Below, piece by piece: positions 12,745-23,933 of a stretch of DNA of 64,000 bases. The stretch's first letter is position 1. Every line of letters begins with the position of its first letter. Made by a program: the position numbers and the translations under genes. The notes beneath the pieces are model-generated. The model saw only the letters and a list, made by a program, of their open reading frames with translations, did no database searches and was not told where the DNA came from. This stretch comes from Isoetes taiwanensis (lineage: Eukaryota > Streptophyta > Lycopodiopsida > Isoetales > Isoetaceae), in the NCBI GenBank assembly GCA_021234155.1, contig JAJEKV010000039.1:9995077-10059076 (forward strand), written 5' to 3'.

Positions 12745-13540
12745 GTTTGAATATGCAAGCAAGAGAATCGCAAGTTTAGTCACTACGCCTTCCTCTTTGA
12801 TTATGTCAGTTACTTTTGCTGTCCAGAAAGGTCACCTTTATTCATTTTCCTCAGTTGGAAGAGCAATCAACATAAATTTTGCAATTTCTGTGATGTTACC
12901 CAGAAACTCATTCTTGCATCTTGGTCCAAGGTACATGACTTGTTCCTCTTCTTCCTCTACTGAAGGCACTATTGTAGCATTGCTTGGACCTCATGTCTGG
13001 CTCTAGGGTTGATGAAAAGTGTTAGGTCACTCAACAGATTCCTGCAACTGTCTTAGAGCTAGGTTTGGAATCACAATCTTTTGTTCAAGAAAGTAATTTC
13101 TCCACCATATTTGGTCTTCTTCTAAGAAGTACTTAAAGCCCAAGGAAATTCCATTTTCAATGGCTTGTAAAGATTTCACAGGTGCACTTTTCTTCTGCTT
13201 TGATTCCTTTGGATTTTTTAGAGGAAGTTGCTCAGTACGTTCTACTAAGCCAGTGTCTGGAACAGATTTGAGGAAGCGCAACCCCTCTAGTGGACTCTAG
13301 TCTTTAGTTGTGGTGTACTTCTTCCCTTGTAAAAAGCTTTCTTCATTCCTCAAGTAAAACTTGATGTGGTGTCGAAACATAAAATCATGCAACTTGTTCA
13401 CATCTTGTTCTCTAGTGGCATGTCGAGAAAAAACAAATTCTCTAAGTTATTAGTGTTCTTTAGAAGCTGAACCACTGGTATGGGAGTGTAAGAGTCTTTA
13501 ATGATTCAAATTAAAGTAGGAATACAAAAAGTCTTTTTCT

Positions 13541-13936
13541 TCAAAGAAGCACGGAAAATTTGATGAACATTTGGCCAATTTGATCATGAGTGGGTCTACA
13601 AGTAAAAATCCGAGCTTTACTTCTTTTGAAGATTCCTAGCTCCACTAGCATGGCACAATAAGCAAAGAGTATTTGATTTTTGTTCTTTCTGGTAGTGTTG
13701 TCAAGTTGCATGTAGAGCACTGGTGGTAATTGCTCTTGCTCACATAATATCTTGTTAAGAATAGTAATTGTGAGGTTCGGGTCACCATGCAAGTTAGGAT
13801 ATATTAAAAAGACTTTGCATTTTAGACTTCCTTTGAAGACCATAGCTCCTACAAGGCGTTCTTTAACAAAGCATTTCTCTAACACATCTTTAGGAATATT
13901 CAAGAAATGGGGTAGAGTTATCTTTTTTTGATCCAT
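13541..13936 (-). pseudogene. DUF7869-type catalytic core ORF, copy B
   Basis: 131-codon open frame holding the conserved core. Residues likely to matter are the Asp of MDQKK (start), the Asp in QLDN (about residue 78), the NKN block after it, and THDQI near the end, where the family consensus seen in the other copies is VGHTHDxID. Here the VGH part is replaced by CRP through a local frameshift, so the third motif is damaged. The upstream region is separated from this ORF by stop codons. Confidence 0.55.
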
Positions 13937-16900
13937 TCCATCAATTACAACAGATATATACTGCAGTGGACATTCAAGAGCTTTTTTCCTGTGCTTAACA
14001 AGCTTCCTTCTCTCGACTCTTGTTGTTTAGATGTCTATTTTGCACAATATCTGTTGAAAAAATCAGGTCAAAACAATTCTATAAAGCAAGTGTGAGAACG
14101 AAGAACTTTAATTTACTTCTTTCGACCTCTGTCTTTGCAGTTTCTCTTTGATTCTATAATTCTGCACACCTCAAGCAAAGAGACATTCTGTATCTTCTGA
14201 AAATTTTTGTAAGATCGAATTCATTTTTTCACAGTCTAATGAAATGTAAGTAAGAGGTGTGCTGAGACTTAATGCATGTCTCTTTATATTCCTGGAAGAC
14301 ATCCTTTTTTTTTTTATATTGTCTGTCAAATGATACGTGTTGTTGTTAGGCATCTTTTCACATGTTTCTCTAAAATATTTCTCCATCCATGGCACAACAG
14401 CTAAGGTATGCACTGTTACAACTTTTTTTGACCCGCAGTAATCATCAATTGCTGGGCTTTTATTCAGTCTTTTATGCATTCAAGACACTCTAGTAGACCC
14501 TAAACGATGGACAACCATAAAGCATTTCTAGCACACTTATTCAGGGTTAAGGTAATGCAAAAAATGTGGCAGTCTGATCTTACGTGATAAGCCAAGTAGG
14601 CAATCTAGTCTGCTAATCTCATAGAACTGTAGTTGTCTCTAACTGCACGAAGTCTAGCCATGTTAAATCTATTAATGCAATCCAATGAGTAGCATCTAGT
14701 TCTTATAAATCTCCTCTTTTTTTGTTCGTCCATATGGTTCCTTCTTCTTATAGAAGAACAAGCTCTCAAGCTAAAATCCACCTTGAATTTCGTGGAAGAT
14801 TAGCTAAAGAACATGTAATCTCATTGCTCCTCGTTAGTGTCTTCATCTTCTTATGAGAGTTCTATAGGAGTGACCTCCTCTATTCGTAGGGGTGTGTTTG
14901 TAGAGGAAAAAAGTCCACGCAAAGCTATGCCCGGATAAGTCAGAGGCATAGTGTCAAATGTAGGTGATGGGCCATAAAATATTGTGGCTTCATCTTGCTG
15001 AGGAGTTCTTGTAAACATATCTCTTATTACGATTCAAAATTCTGCAAGCCCATGTGCCACAAGAGTTGAGTGAAGAGGTGTGGATGTTGCCACATCGTCC
15101 TCATCTATAGTGAAGTTATGGTGTGAGAAGTTGTGGAGAATCTCGCATTCTCTTGAGCATGTTCTGCAGTCCTTGTACTTCTATTTAAAGTAGGAGAAAC
15201 TACAAATGGTGGGAGTAGCTTGTTCCGAATTATCTATTGAGGGGGGAACTTGTTTAGAATCGGGAGATGGAATAAAAGGTGGTGGAAGCCTAATATATAC
15301 AGATGGTGATGAAATGAAGGGAGGGGGCAGCGTACTTCCTACTGGACTTGGTGACAGTTGGAAAGGTGGTGGCAGTCTACTATTTGCTGGACTCAGAGTG
15401 TCATCGAGAAGCAACAATGATCTTGTCGAGGTAAGAGTCGCAAAAGCAATATCTTTAGGAATATTCAAGAAATGAGGTAGAGTTATCTTTTTTTGATCCA
15501 TTCCATCAATTACAACAGATATATACTGCAGTGGACATTCAAGAGCTTTTTTCCTGTGCTTAACAAGCTTCCTTCTCTCGACTCTTGTTGTTTAGATGTC
15601 TATTTTGCACAATATCTGTTGAAAAAATCAGGTCAAAACAATTCTATGAAGCAAGTGTGAGAACGAAGAACTTTAATTTACTTCTTTCGACCTCTGTCTT
15701 TGCAGTTTCTCTTTGATTCTATAATTCTGCACACCTCAAGCAAAGAGACATTCTGTATCTTCTGAGAATTTTTGTAAGATCGAATTCACTTTTTCACAGT
15801 CTAATGAAATGTAAGTAAGAGGTGTGCTGAGACTTAATGCATGTCTCTTTATAATCCTGGAAGACATCCTTTTTTTTTTATATTGTCTGTCAAATGATAC
15901 GTGTTGTTGTTAGGCATCTTTTCACATGTTTCTCTAAAATATTTCTCCATCCATGGCACAACAGCTAAGGTATGCACTGTTACAACTTTTTTTGACCCGC
16001 AGTAATCATCAATTGCTGGGCTTTTATTCAGTCTTTTATGCATTCAAGACACTCTAGTAGACCCTAAACGATGGACAACCATAAAGCATTTCTAGCACAC
16101 TTGTTCAGGGTTAAGGTAATGCAAAAAATGTGGCAGTCTGATCTTACGTGATAAGCCAAGTAGGCAATCTAGTCTGCTAATGTCATAGAACTGTAGTTGT
16201 CTCTAATTGCACGAAGTCTAGCCATGTTAAATCTATTAATGCAATCCAATGAGTAGCATCTAGTTCTTATAAATCTCCTCTTTTTTTGTTCGTCCATATG
16301 GTTCCTTCTTCTTATAGAAGAACAAACTCTCAAGCTAAAATCCACCTTGAATTTCGTGGAAGATTAGCTAAAGAACATGTAATCTCATTGCTCCTCGTTA
16401 GTGTCTTCATCTTCTGATGAGAGTTCTACTCTAGGAGTGACCTCCTCTATTCGTAGGGGTGTGTTTGTAGAGGAAAAAAGTCCACGCAAAGCTATGCCCG
16501 GATAAGTCAGAGGCATAGTGTCAAATGTAGGTGATGGGCCATAAAATATTGTGGCATCATCTTGCTGAGGAGTTCTTGTAAACATATCTCTTATTACGAT
16601 TCAAAATTCTGCAAGCCCATGTGACACAAGAGTTGAGTGAAGAGGTGTGGATGTTGCCACATCGTCCTCATCTATAGTGAAGTTATGGTGTGAGAAGTTG
16701 TGGAGAATCTCGCATTCTCTTGAGCATGTTCTGCAGTCCTTGTACTTCTATTTAAAGTAGGAGAAACTACAAATGGTGGGAGTAGCTTGTTCCGAATTAT
16801 CTATTGAGGGGGGAACTTGTTTAGAATCGGGAGATGGAATAAAAGGTGGTGGAAGCCTAATATATACAGATGGTGATGAAATGAAGGGAGGGGGCAGCGT

Positions 16901-17014
16901 ACTTCCTACTGGACTTGGTGACAGTTGGAAAGGTGGTGGCAGTCTACTATTTGCTGGACTCAGAGTGTCATCGAGAAGCAACAATGATCTTGTCGAGGTA
17001 AGAGTCGCAAAAGC
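13887..17014 (-). repeat. head-to-tail duplication, 1565-bp unit
   Basis: 13887-15449 and 15450-17014 are nearly identical; TCTTTTTTTGATCC begins at 13921 and again at 15486, an offset of 1565. Few differences are visible: one base near 14086, a few bases near 14865 versus 16427, and GCCAC versus GACAC. The junction reads AAAAGCA|ATATCTTTAGG at about 15449, joining the N-terminal LPPPF region directly onto the core start. The duplication is younger than most of the element's decay, because both copies share the same stops. Confidence 0.9.
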
Positions 17015-17329
17015 ATGGGCATCAGGAGAAAACACGTTCTGGCCATGTGTTCCCTCCGAAGTAGAGGAACTAGAGACAACAAATGGTGGTGGAAGTTTAT
17101 TACAGTGCGGTTAACCACCTTCAACAACTGTAAAACATTAGGGAGATGTAAGCAACTTACTCGACTGTTGTACATTTGTTATTCGAGAATACAAGATCAT
17201 TAACGAAGAAGAAGTCCTTCGAAGAAATCAAAGCAGAAGAAAGTAAAAGCTATTCGAATATACTAGACCATGATTATTAGATGAAACATATTCCACTTTA
17301 CATAGAATAAGAGAAGGGACCTTTAAAAA

Positions 17330-17880
17330 GAGATTTTGGTGCCCCTCACTTATGCATTCTGGTATCACGGCTCTAATTGCCAGAACCAGTGCCTACGAAA
17401 CTATTTACAAAAGCTGTATTCCGGATTGCATAGAGATATTATGGAGAGGGTGAATGCAAAAATTACAGCGTATATTCATTTTAGCATTTATACAACGTCG
17501 AAACCTATTCTGAAATGCACATTTGCTTAGCAATACTTTGCCATTCTTGAAAAGCAAGAGCGTATCCTGGAATAGCTTTTGTTATTCCGGAGTACACTTT
17601 CCGGAGTACACTTTCCTACTATTTGATTCCGGAATACACTTTCCTACTCTTGAATAAGAAGATCGTATTTAAGAATACATTTTGGGTAATTTAGAAAGGC
17701 ATACCATCTAAAAAGGGTTAATTATGTTTAACAAGTAGCCTTAACAGAGTAAGCTCCAGTTTTAGACATAAAAAATGCATTTCGATATCTTTTTTTTTCC
17801 CAGTAAAAGCTTGTACTTGATAAGCTACAACTTATTTTTTCTACATTTTATTCCAGAATACATTTTAGAGTTCATTTTAT
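17330..17880 (+). repeat. GTATTCCGGAATAC-type palindromes before element I
   Basis: A cluster of related imperfect palindromes: GTATTCCGGATTGC (about 17418), CTATTCTGAAATGC (about 17508), GTATCCTGGAATAG (about 17562), TTATTCCGGAGTAC (about 17581), GATTCCGGAATACAC (about 17625), GTATTTAAGAATAC (about 17667), TTATTCCAGAATAC (about 17848). Several are preceded by a TCTTGAAAAGCAAGAG-type inverted repeat. The same motifs recur in the spacers of element I near 19300-19400 and 20097. Confidence 0.65.
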
Positions 17881-17916
17881 CTTCTTTTACTGCTATTAAC
17901 AACAGTTCTTCTACAG

Positions 17917-19236
17917 GCAAGAATCAAGCGAAAGAGCTCCAAAGAAGACCCTTAAGATAGTAAAGAAGCCTCACTCACAAACAAAGATCCAGGGGACTTC
18001 TGAGCCTACAGTGTATGAAAACTTTCAAACTCAATGGTTCATCACAAGGTGCACAGGTGGAATGTACGACACCCTTACTTTCTTGCACGCCTGAAGAATT
18101 CCTGGAGAAAAAAATATGATGACATCGAGTTTAAATGCATGGGCACCATCAAAAAAGTTTTAGAGGTGCAAGTCAGTCTGACCAACAAGGAAGGCTGTCG
18201 TTCAAAACATCCTAGGGCTTAATAGTTGTTGATACGACATTTTTTAAACTGGTTAGGGTGCAACAAATTCCTTTACAATCATTTGACACATTACACTAGC
18301 AAAGAGATGCTTGATGCCATCATATACAGGGTCCAATCTAGTCAAAGTGAGGATTCCTCCTTCTATGAATCCGAGCATGAAGAAGATGAGGAACAAGGGC
18401 CCATCATTGCCAATTCTAATCAGGATGAAGAAGAACATATTTTTGAAGAATTAGAAGGCAGCCAGCTCAGCGACCTAGTACACCAAGTCTATTGCAACGA
18501 AAGAACTAAAGGGAAAAAAAGTATAGCAGTGGAAGATGCTCCAGAAGAAAGCTCAAAAAGAAAAAGCGGCAAAGCAAATACCCTGGGAATGGCTATTAAG
18601 GAGAAACAGGTGGACAAGACCTTTGAGAAGATGGAAGAAATAACTATGTGCAAGATGTCATTTATTTGCCGGTTACGTCCATGAAGTTGCCACAAAAAAA
18701 ATAAAGCTGGTGAGAGGCCACTTCAAGTTCGAAAGATTTACACAGACCACTTAAGAAACTTGAAGGACAGGATAAGGAGCAACCCCAATGCTCATGTGGC
18801 TCCAATTGTCGCTCTTATGGACAGAATGCAGTGTACTGACCTCCAAGAGTATGGTAGAGAAAATGCAGACAACTGGACGTATTACGTTTTGGGTAGGAAT
18901 CACAGCTTCAAGGCCAAGAGGCAACTGTACAAGGAGAAGAAAAACCCAAGATACCTTTCAGTTTTTTAAGTTTTATATTCCAGAAGATGATAAAACAGTT
19001 GACATGTGCAGATTTGCAACCTCCAAAACGAGATCTTCAATATGCTCGCAGGGAATTAAAGAGCAAAGGAAAAGTATCATAAGAAAAAGAAAGGCTCTGA
19101 TGTCCCTAAAAAAAGAAATGACATTAAGCGTGGAGGGAAATGCATGGCTTCACTGACTTTGATTTGCTAGAAAGGCTACTGCAAAAGGTGATGGACAAGG
19201 AGTTCACCTTAGAAGAAACGTCAAAAGAGTTGCACA
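17917..19236 (+). pseudogene. element I, 5' coding part with ParB-like domain
   Basis: Coding begins after a good 3' splice site (TTCTACAG near 17917) with SSERAPKKTLKIVKKP and QTQWFITRCTGGMYDTL, then shifts frame to LKNSWRKKYDDIEFKCMG (18091-18222), then to an acidic segment EHEEDEEQGPI with KRKSGKAN (18226-18684). Frame 18700-18968 gives VRKIYTDHLRNLKDRI, VAPIVALMDRM and WTYYVLGRNHSFKAKRQLY. The last has the shape of the ParB/sulfiredoxin-fold signature (VVDGxHRxxAxxxL) and fits a ParB-like N-terminal domain (inference by eye). Further coding (LLERLLQKVMDKEFTLEETSKELHK, about 19158-19232) ends at a GTAAGT donor. At least two frameshifts are present. A DNA methyltransferase follows downstream, as in bacterial and phage ParB-methyltransferase proteins. 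Confidence 0.5.
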
Positions 19237-19269
19237 AGTAAGTTCGTTTTTTGCCATTGTCACAGATGT

Positions 19270-19400
19270 TTTCAAGAAAAGCAAAAGTGTATTTCAGAAT
19301 TCTATTTGCTGCTCTTGAAGAGCAGAAGTGTATTCCGAAATACGTTTTTCTCCCTTGTTACTCTTTTAATGCTCGTCGTGTATTCTGAAATAAGATTACT
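19270..19400 (+). repeat. palindromes in element I intron
   Basis: CTGCTCTTGAAGAGCAG (about 19305-19321) is a perfect 8-bp-arm palindrome, followed by GTGTATTCCGAAATACG (about 19328-19344) and GTGTATTCTGAAATAAG (about 19378). They match the motif pair seen before the element at 17540-17850 and lie between a 5' splice donor (about 19232) and the next exon, so they are intronic. Confidence 0.65.
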
Positions 19401-19622
19401 AATCTCATTTGTCTTTTTGATCTTGCTATCAGCCAAAAGAACGTCATAACATGTCAAACATGTTTGGTGCGAGAGGTGCAAAGAACTTTATCCTGTAGCA
19501 ACTTCTGACAAGCGTATTATCCAGTACTATCTAAATTTTGAGGGCTGGGTATATTTTCTTCTTTGGTTATTTTGTTAGCAATTATGTTTCTCCATTTTGC
19601 TGCGTTTTCCTCCTATCTTCAG

Positions 19623-20615
19623 AATAAAAAGAAAAACAAGGACCTTCCAGAGGGGTTTGTGCATCTCATAGGAATTTTCCGGGAAGAAAGAACTTTAAGA
19701 GAGAGATGGACCTTAGAAATGGACCAGTCCGACTATGAAAAATTCAGCACACAACTTGTTGGGACAGTCAAACTACAAAACTTCACATCGGTAATAGCAG
19801 AAACTTCACAAGACAGCTGCTACGATGACCAACATTTCAAGAATTCCGAGTTCAATGCATTCATCGACAGTGTAAAGCAGATCACAACAGCTAAGCATTG
19901 GCAGCTAGTTGCATTCTACTCAAACATACAAGATGGACTTGTTGAAGCCAGCTTTAAAAATCACGCACAGGTAGGGTATGAGAACTTGGCTAGGTGAGTT
20001 TCTTATTATGGATTATATTTTTTATATTTTTTGGTTCTTGTTCTTACTTTGCAGTTGAAGTTGAGTGTGTCTTGACATTTGTGTTTCACTCTTCCATTCT
20101 GGAATAAAAAACGTTCAGTCCTAGATACTACATTATTTCCATATTTAGTTTTTGTAGTCAACTAGACTTCATTTTTTGTGGTACAAAACAAATATAAACT
20201 ACCATGATGGAGGGCCCAGGTTGCTGAGCAACGTTGAATACCTCCATGTTGCCTACTGGAGCTTCGTGGCAAGGGGACTATGGAGCACTTTAACACTGTC
20301 ATCTGCTCTGACTTCTCTAATGTCTTAGAGTTTCCAATGGTGTTGTAGAAACTACAAGACTCGGATGCACAAAGCAGAAATGTAAATTACTATCAGAAGC
20401 CCCAGAAGCTAATCAACCATCTCATTGGTATGCTTTCACGTCAAGAAGATTGGGTGCTTGATGCTTTCTCGGGCTCTGGTACTACTATAGTCTGTGCACT
20501 TAAGAAGAGCCGCAATTGTGTGGCTATGGACATAGACATGGAGGCTATAAAGTTCGTCAAGATGAGATTGACTGCCTTACGTACTCTACCAGACGAGTCA
20601 AGAGTTAGACGCTAA
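19623..20615 (+). pseudogene. element I, N4/N6-type DNA methyltransferase (beta class order)
   Basis: Exons 19623-19993 and 20166-20615 are joined by GT-AG splicing; the junction codon AG|A keeps the frame. The protein runs NKKKNKDLPEGFVHLIGIF..., WQLVAFYSNIQDGLVEASF, FLWYKTNIN, GGPRLLSNVEYLHVAYWSF, then NVNYYQKPQKLINHLIGML (motif X), WVLDAFSGSGTT (motif I, the SAM-binding FxGxGxT), NCVAMDIDMEAI (motif II/III), ending RVRR. This permuted order, catalytic region first and SAM region last, is that of beta-class amino-methyltransferases. No [DNS]PP[YFW] catalytic motif is visible; SVIAETSQDSCY stands where it is expected. One missing base near 20265 and a TAG at 20346-20348 break the frame. The family makes N4-methylcytosine or N6-methyladenine. 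Host fusion or transposon cargo cannot be decided here. Confidence 0.7.
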
Positions 20616-20762
20616 TCATCATCTGATTTTGCCAAGATGACATTTTTAGAGATACAGCCTCCTTTCACAAGCTTTAAAGAAGACAAGGCTACCTTTGCAG
20701 AGCTGAAAGAAGTACCTCTAACTAGAAGGAAAAATGAGGAAGACTATAATATTGACCTTTGA
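20616..20762 (+). pseudogene. possible C-terminal tail of element I protein
   Basis: In another frame 20637-20762 reads MTFLEIQPPFTSFKEDKATF with ELKEVPLTRRKNEEDYNIDL to a TGA at 20760. The lysine and glutamate-rich composition resembles the rest of element I. It could be the real C-terminus after a frameshift or a separate short exon. Confidence 0.3.
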
Positions 20763-21037
20763 CTTATTATGTCAAGATTATTTATTACCAACACTAATTT
20801 TGACTTCCAAAATTGATGTATTGAAAAAAAATCAAAGAAGTTATTATTATTTCTTCTCAAATCTGATCGATGTCTTGCTTTTATAGATTATACTATATTT
20901 GTGAATTTTGCCCTTTTCAACTACGTTGTTCTACAAAAAAAGAAAAAAAAATTATGCACTTACTGAGTAGCCAAAATGCAGGGAAAAAAATCTTAACCTT
21001 TGGAAACTCTCAAGCTTAGTTAGATCTCACTTTTTTT

Positions 21038-21220
21038 ATGTGTGTGTCTTGCAAGAAATCTCAAAGTGGAAAACTGTATTCAGCTGAAGGATACACTTGC
21101 ATCAACTGCAATATAAAAGAAAGGATGGCAATCAGGGAGAAATTTGCAGATCACCCGTCGAACCAAATATCATGTAAACAACTATACTGGCAGTGGAGAA
21201 CATTTTCCCATGTAGCCTAA
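21038..21220 (+). CDS. 60-aa ORF with two CxxC pairs, unrecognised
   Basis: Reads MCVSCKKSQSGKLYSAEGYT, then CINCNIKERMAIREKF. CVSC and CINC spaced 17 residues apart would suit a small zinc ribbon. It lies 0.3-0.4 kb after the methyltransferase of element I on the same strand, so it may be a 3' exon of that element. No start or splice evidence favours a free-standing gene. Confidence 0.25.
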   Translation: MCVSCKKSQSGKLYSAEGYTCINCNIKERMAIREKFADHPSNQISCKQLYWQWRTFSHVA

Positions 21221-23225
21221 GATATATTTGTGTTGGATTCATGACAATATGTAGCATAATAACAGGGGGTTTCTTTTGTATTTTTATACTTTTTTTTCAA
21301 TAGTTTTTATATGATTTGATGATTGTATTTTGCGAGATATACTAATCGGTATATCTAGAGTGCACATACTATCACTCCAAATTTAGTGGCATTTTTCAAT
21401 GGTCATACCTATGATTTCTCTACATATCTGAAATCAAACATGCAGGCATCGAACAAAGGTATTTTAGGGTTATTTGGAGTTTGTTTCGACATTTTTTCTT
21501 ATTTTTGGCGGGGGAAGGCAAAGGCAAAGGAGCCACATCTCATGATTTTTTTGTGCAACTAGATGGATTCCGGATTGTACAAACCCTAGTAGGTTCTCGG
21601 GAGTTTCCAATTTTTTTCTCGTGGTCAACTGAGAAGAAGGTATGGGGTCAAAAAAAGAATTTCATGCGTGATTCGGGCCCCGAGGATGATGGGTCTCAAG
21701 GGGCGATTTTGAAGGAAGCAAGCGAAGAAGGGTCTGTGGAGGATTCTCGTGGAGGAGCTATGGCATAGATCCGCTCAAGAGGAGGACGTTTTAGCCTATC
21801 TTGGGCCTTACAGAGGAGCACTGTGTGAAAGTTCATCTTGCATGTCTCTCCTCTAACCCCTTCTTTTTCTAGAAAACCTTTTCCTTTTTAGTTCAACGAA
21901 ATCATTTTACAGGGCCAAGATGGATCCGAACCTATTTTTGTAGCTCTTCTTGCTCCAGTTCCTGCAGCCTTTAGCGATTAAAGGCGAAATAGACAAGGGC
22001 CTACTGGTTTATCCATTAATCTAGCGGTATATGTCCTATATCTGTAGGGTTCTATCCAGGCATTGTACGACTCACTAAGCTTTGCAACCCTCGTAATTGT
22101 ACATTGTGACAATAAAGGTGTAATTTTTGTATGCGCATATTTCCAATTGATGGTCGATCCAATGTTGTTTCCCAAATTTACTGATTCTTTCGGTTTGTTG
22201 CAATTCTACTCCAAAAAATTGGTGTATAGATTTTCCACTTGAGCCGAATATCTTTGCTTAGGTTCCTCGGGTAAGTCACGCGAATTCAAGAAATGTACAT
22301 GTCTCAATCTGTATCTAAAATTAATAAGCGTCCTTTGCTAGTTTAGTATTCTTCCCACTTTAGATGCCAAAATGAATTGTCTACTTGCCAAGAGGTTGAG
22401 CTAATACTAGTTTGAATCGGCTTTGTTGAAGATAGACTCGCAACACCGATAAATGTAACCAAGGAGCCCGAGTGGATGGGCTGGAATTTATTTTTGGGTA
22501 GACGCCCATTCTCGAGAATTTCTTTCCTCCTTTCCTTTACCTTTGCCACTTCCACCGGGTGCAATCTTCTTTCTCTTCTTAGTAAGTGCACTTGGGGTTA
22601 TAATACGAGAGAAAGATTCATTTCAAGCGTGCAACGATCAATATTTTGAGTCACAATATAATTTTTTGTGCAAAGCTCAAGTAAATGTCCTCGCTCAAGG
22701 TGCCAAATATAATATTTACTTTTTGCAATTGAACATTTTAAATCCTTCTAATTGGTCACAATTAATATTGGTGATTATGTTCTTAGTGAAGAAGTAACGC
22801 ATGACAATTCGCGTTTCTCTTCTTTGATTAATAGTATTGGGCAAACTTATGTCGACAACATTTAATCATTTTACCCTCTCTTGAAATAGGTGCAGATATA
22901 TTTTAAACAACAAATATTCTTCCCAAGCTTTTAAGAAGCTTTTACGATGTAAATTACATGATATCCTTGAGATTAACATTCAATAAAAAAAAAATAGATT
23001 ACATGGATAAGTATTTCTCATGCGTGGATTCCCCTTAGGCATATGGATTGCAATGTGCATTTGGTGAAGATATTGAAACGTGATAAAGCTCCACTTGGAT
23101 TGAGATTTGAGCTTTGCTTCCCATTACAAGGTTCTCTGCTTGGTTTTGCACCATGCCCAAAGAAAGTTGCAAACTTCGTGGATTTGTTGGTCACAGAATC
23201 GAGGTCCGATGCCCCCAGTTTTTTT
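21221..23225. other. intergenic, no identified gene
   Basis: Open frames at 21481-21768 (+) and 22343-22591 (-) have no motif I can name. A stretch near 22088-22130 (+) reads VIVHCDNKGVIFV, faintly like the CDN motif of Copia RNase H, but neighbouring motifs are absent. Otherwise AT-rich DNA. Confidence 0.35.
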
Positions 23226-23525
23226 AAGAGCAGTGACTAAACTAGAAAGACATCAATGTCTCAGCGACATCAACAAGAGGTATCAAACACGGATCTCAGG
23301 ATATGCACAACAGCAGGAAGGTTCCTCTCATGAAGATCACTCTGCTTTGCAGTTCTTTGAGAACATGCAACAAGAGGGCATAATGCTAGACCAGATAACA
23401 CCCTTAAAGCAGGGAGAGAACATCCATGAACTTATTATTGGAAGGAAGTTTCAGGTCAACATTGTCCTTGGGGATAAACTTTGATAGGTATTCCAAGTGT
23501 GCAAGCTTAGAGGATGCAAAGGCCC
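23226..23525 (+). pseudogene. PPR (PLS-type) protein fragment
   Basis: Frame 23226-23484 reads TRISGYAQQ, then ALQFFENMQQEGIMLDQIT and LKQGENIHELIIGRKFQVNI with VLGDKL. These are the successive helices of P and L type pentatricopeptide motifs. After a stop at 23482 the frame shifts, and 23484-23522 gives DRYSKCASLEDAK, the expected next S motif. PPR proteins bind organellar RNA and PLS types serve C-to-U editing in land plants. No signal peptide, E/DYW domain or full-length frame is seen, so this is a short pseudogenic scrap, possibly carried by a mobile element. Confidence 0.7.
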
Positions 23526-23933
23526 CGAAGGGGCCAACAAATTTTTTAGTTAACACAAACCATTAACACACAACTAACATTATTAATACAAACCATTGCA
23601 TTTGACACGTTTAAATTAAAATCCCCCTTAAACCCCCTTTGGTTTGGGTGCATATTCACACGGGGGGTTACGTAGGGCAGCGAGAGCCTCAAAAAATTTA
23701 CAGTACATGTACAAAATTAGCACCATTAAGTACATTGTCTCAAACCTTATAGTATTTTGCTTAACTTAATATACAGTATACAAAAATTTGTACATGCATA
23801 CCCCACAAACGAGGATCGCTATGTACGGTCCAGATCTTGGAATAACGGGCAAATATGCCCATCCGACAGCTCTCGCCAAAGATTGTCAAATGCTTTCTAG
23901 ATGAAAAGTAAGCTTAGCAGGTTGCCTTAACAC
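23526..23933. other. spacer, no gene seen
   Basis: Contains a low-complexity stretch rich in ACCATTAACACA and AACATTA (23545-23610), similar in flavour to 27600-27760, and no coding frame. Confidence 0.4.

Larger units (their letters stand above)
12745..17103 (-). mobile_element. DUF7869-type transposon copy B with internal tandem duplication
   Basis: Best-preserved copy of the family. In minus-strand order: LPPPF motifs (17035-16748: RLPPPFQLSPSP, TLPPPFISSPS, RLPPPFIPSPDS), the acidic SSEDEDTNEEQ segment (16385-16585), a basic ARRRNLMDE-like segment, then KRLNKSPAIDDYCG...VVPWMEKYFRETCEKMP (16043-15849 and again 14479-14171). The core is one open frame at 13936-13541: MDQKKITLPHFLNIPKDV, then HGDPNLTITILNKIL, QLPPVLYMQLDNTTRKNKNQ and THDQIGQMF. 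The tail at 13281-13027 holds IWWRNYFLEQKIVIPNLALR. The antisense acidic tail runs to 12745, where similarity to the other copies ends. The family looks like an RNase-H-fold transposase (inference). The N-terminal half is present twice. Confidence 0.65.

Noticed and set aside
15206-17114. Glycine-rich plus-strand ORFs (GGGSLIYTDGDEMKGGGSVL and similar)
   Set aside because: Antisense shadow of the LPPPF proline-rich region of element copy B.
22080-22140. VIVHCDNKGVIFV as a Copia RNase H motif
   Set aside because: Neither the upstream EAEY motif nor the downstream TKHI motif is present.
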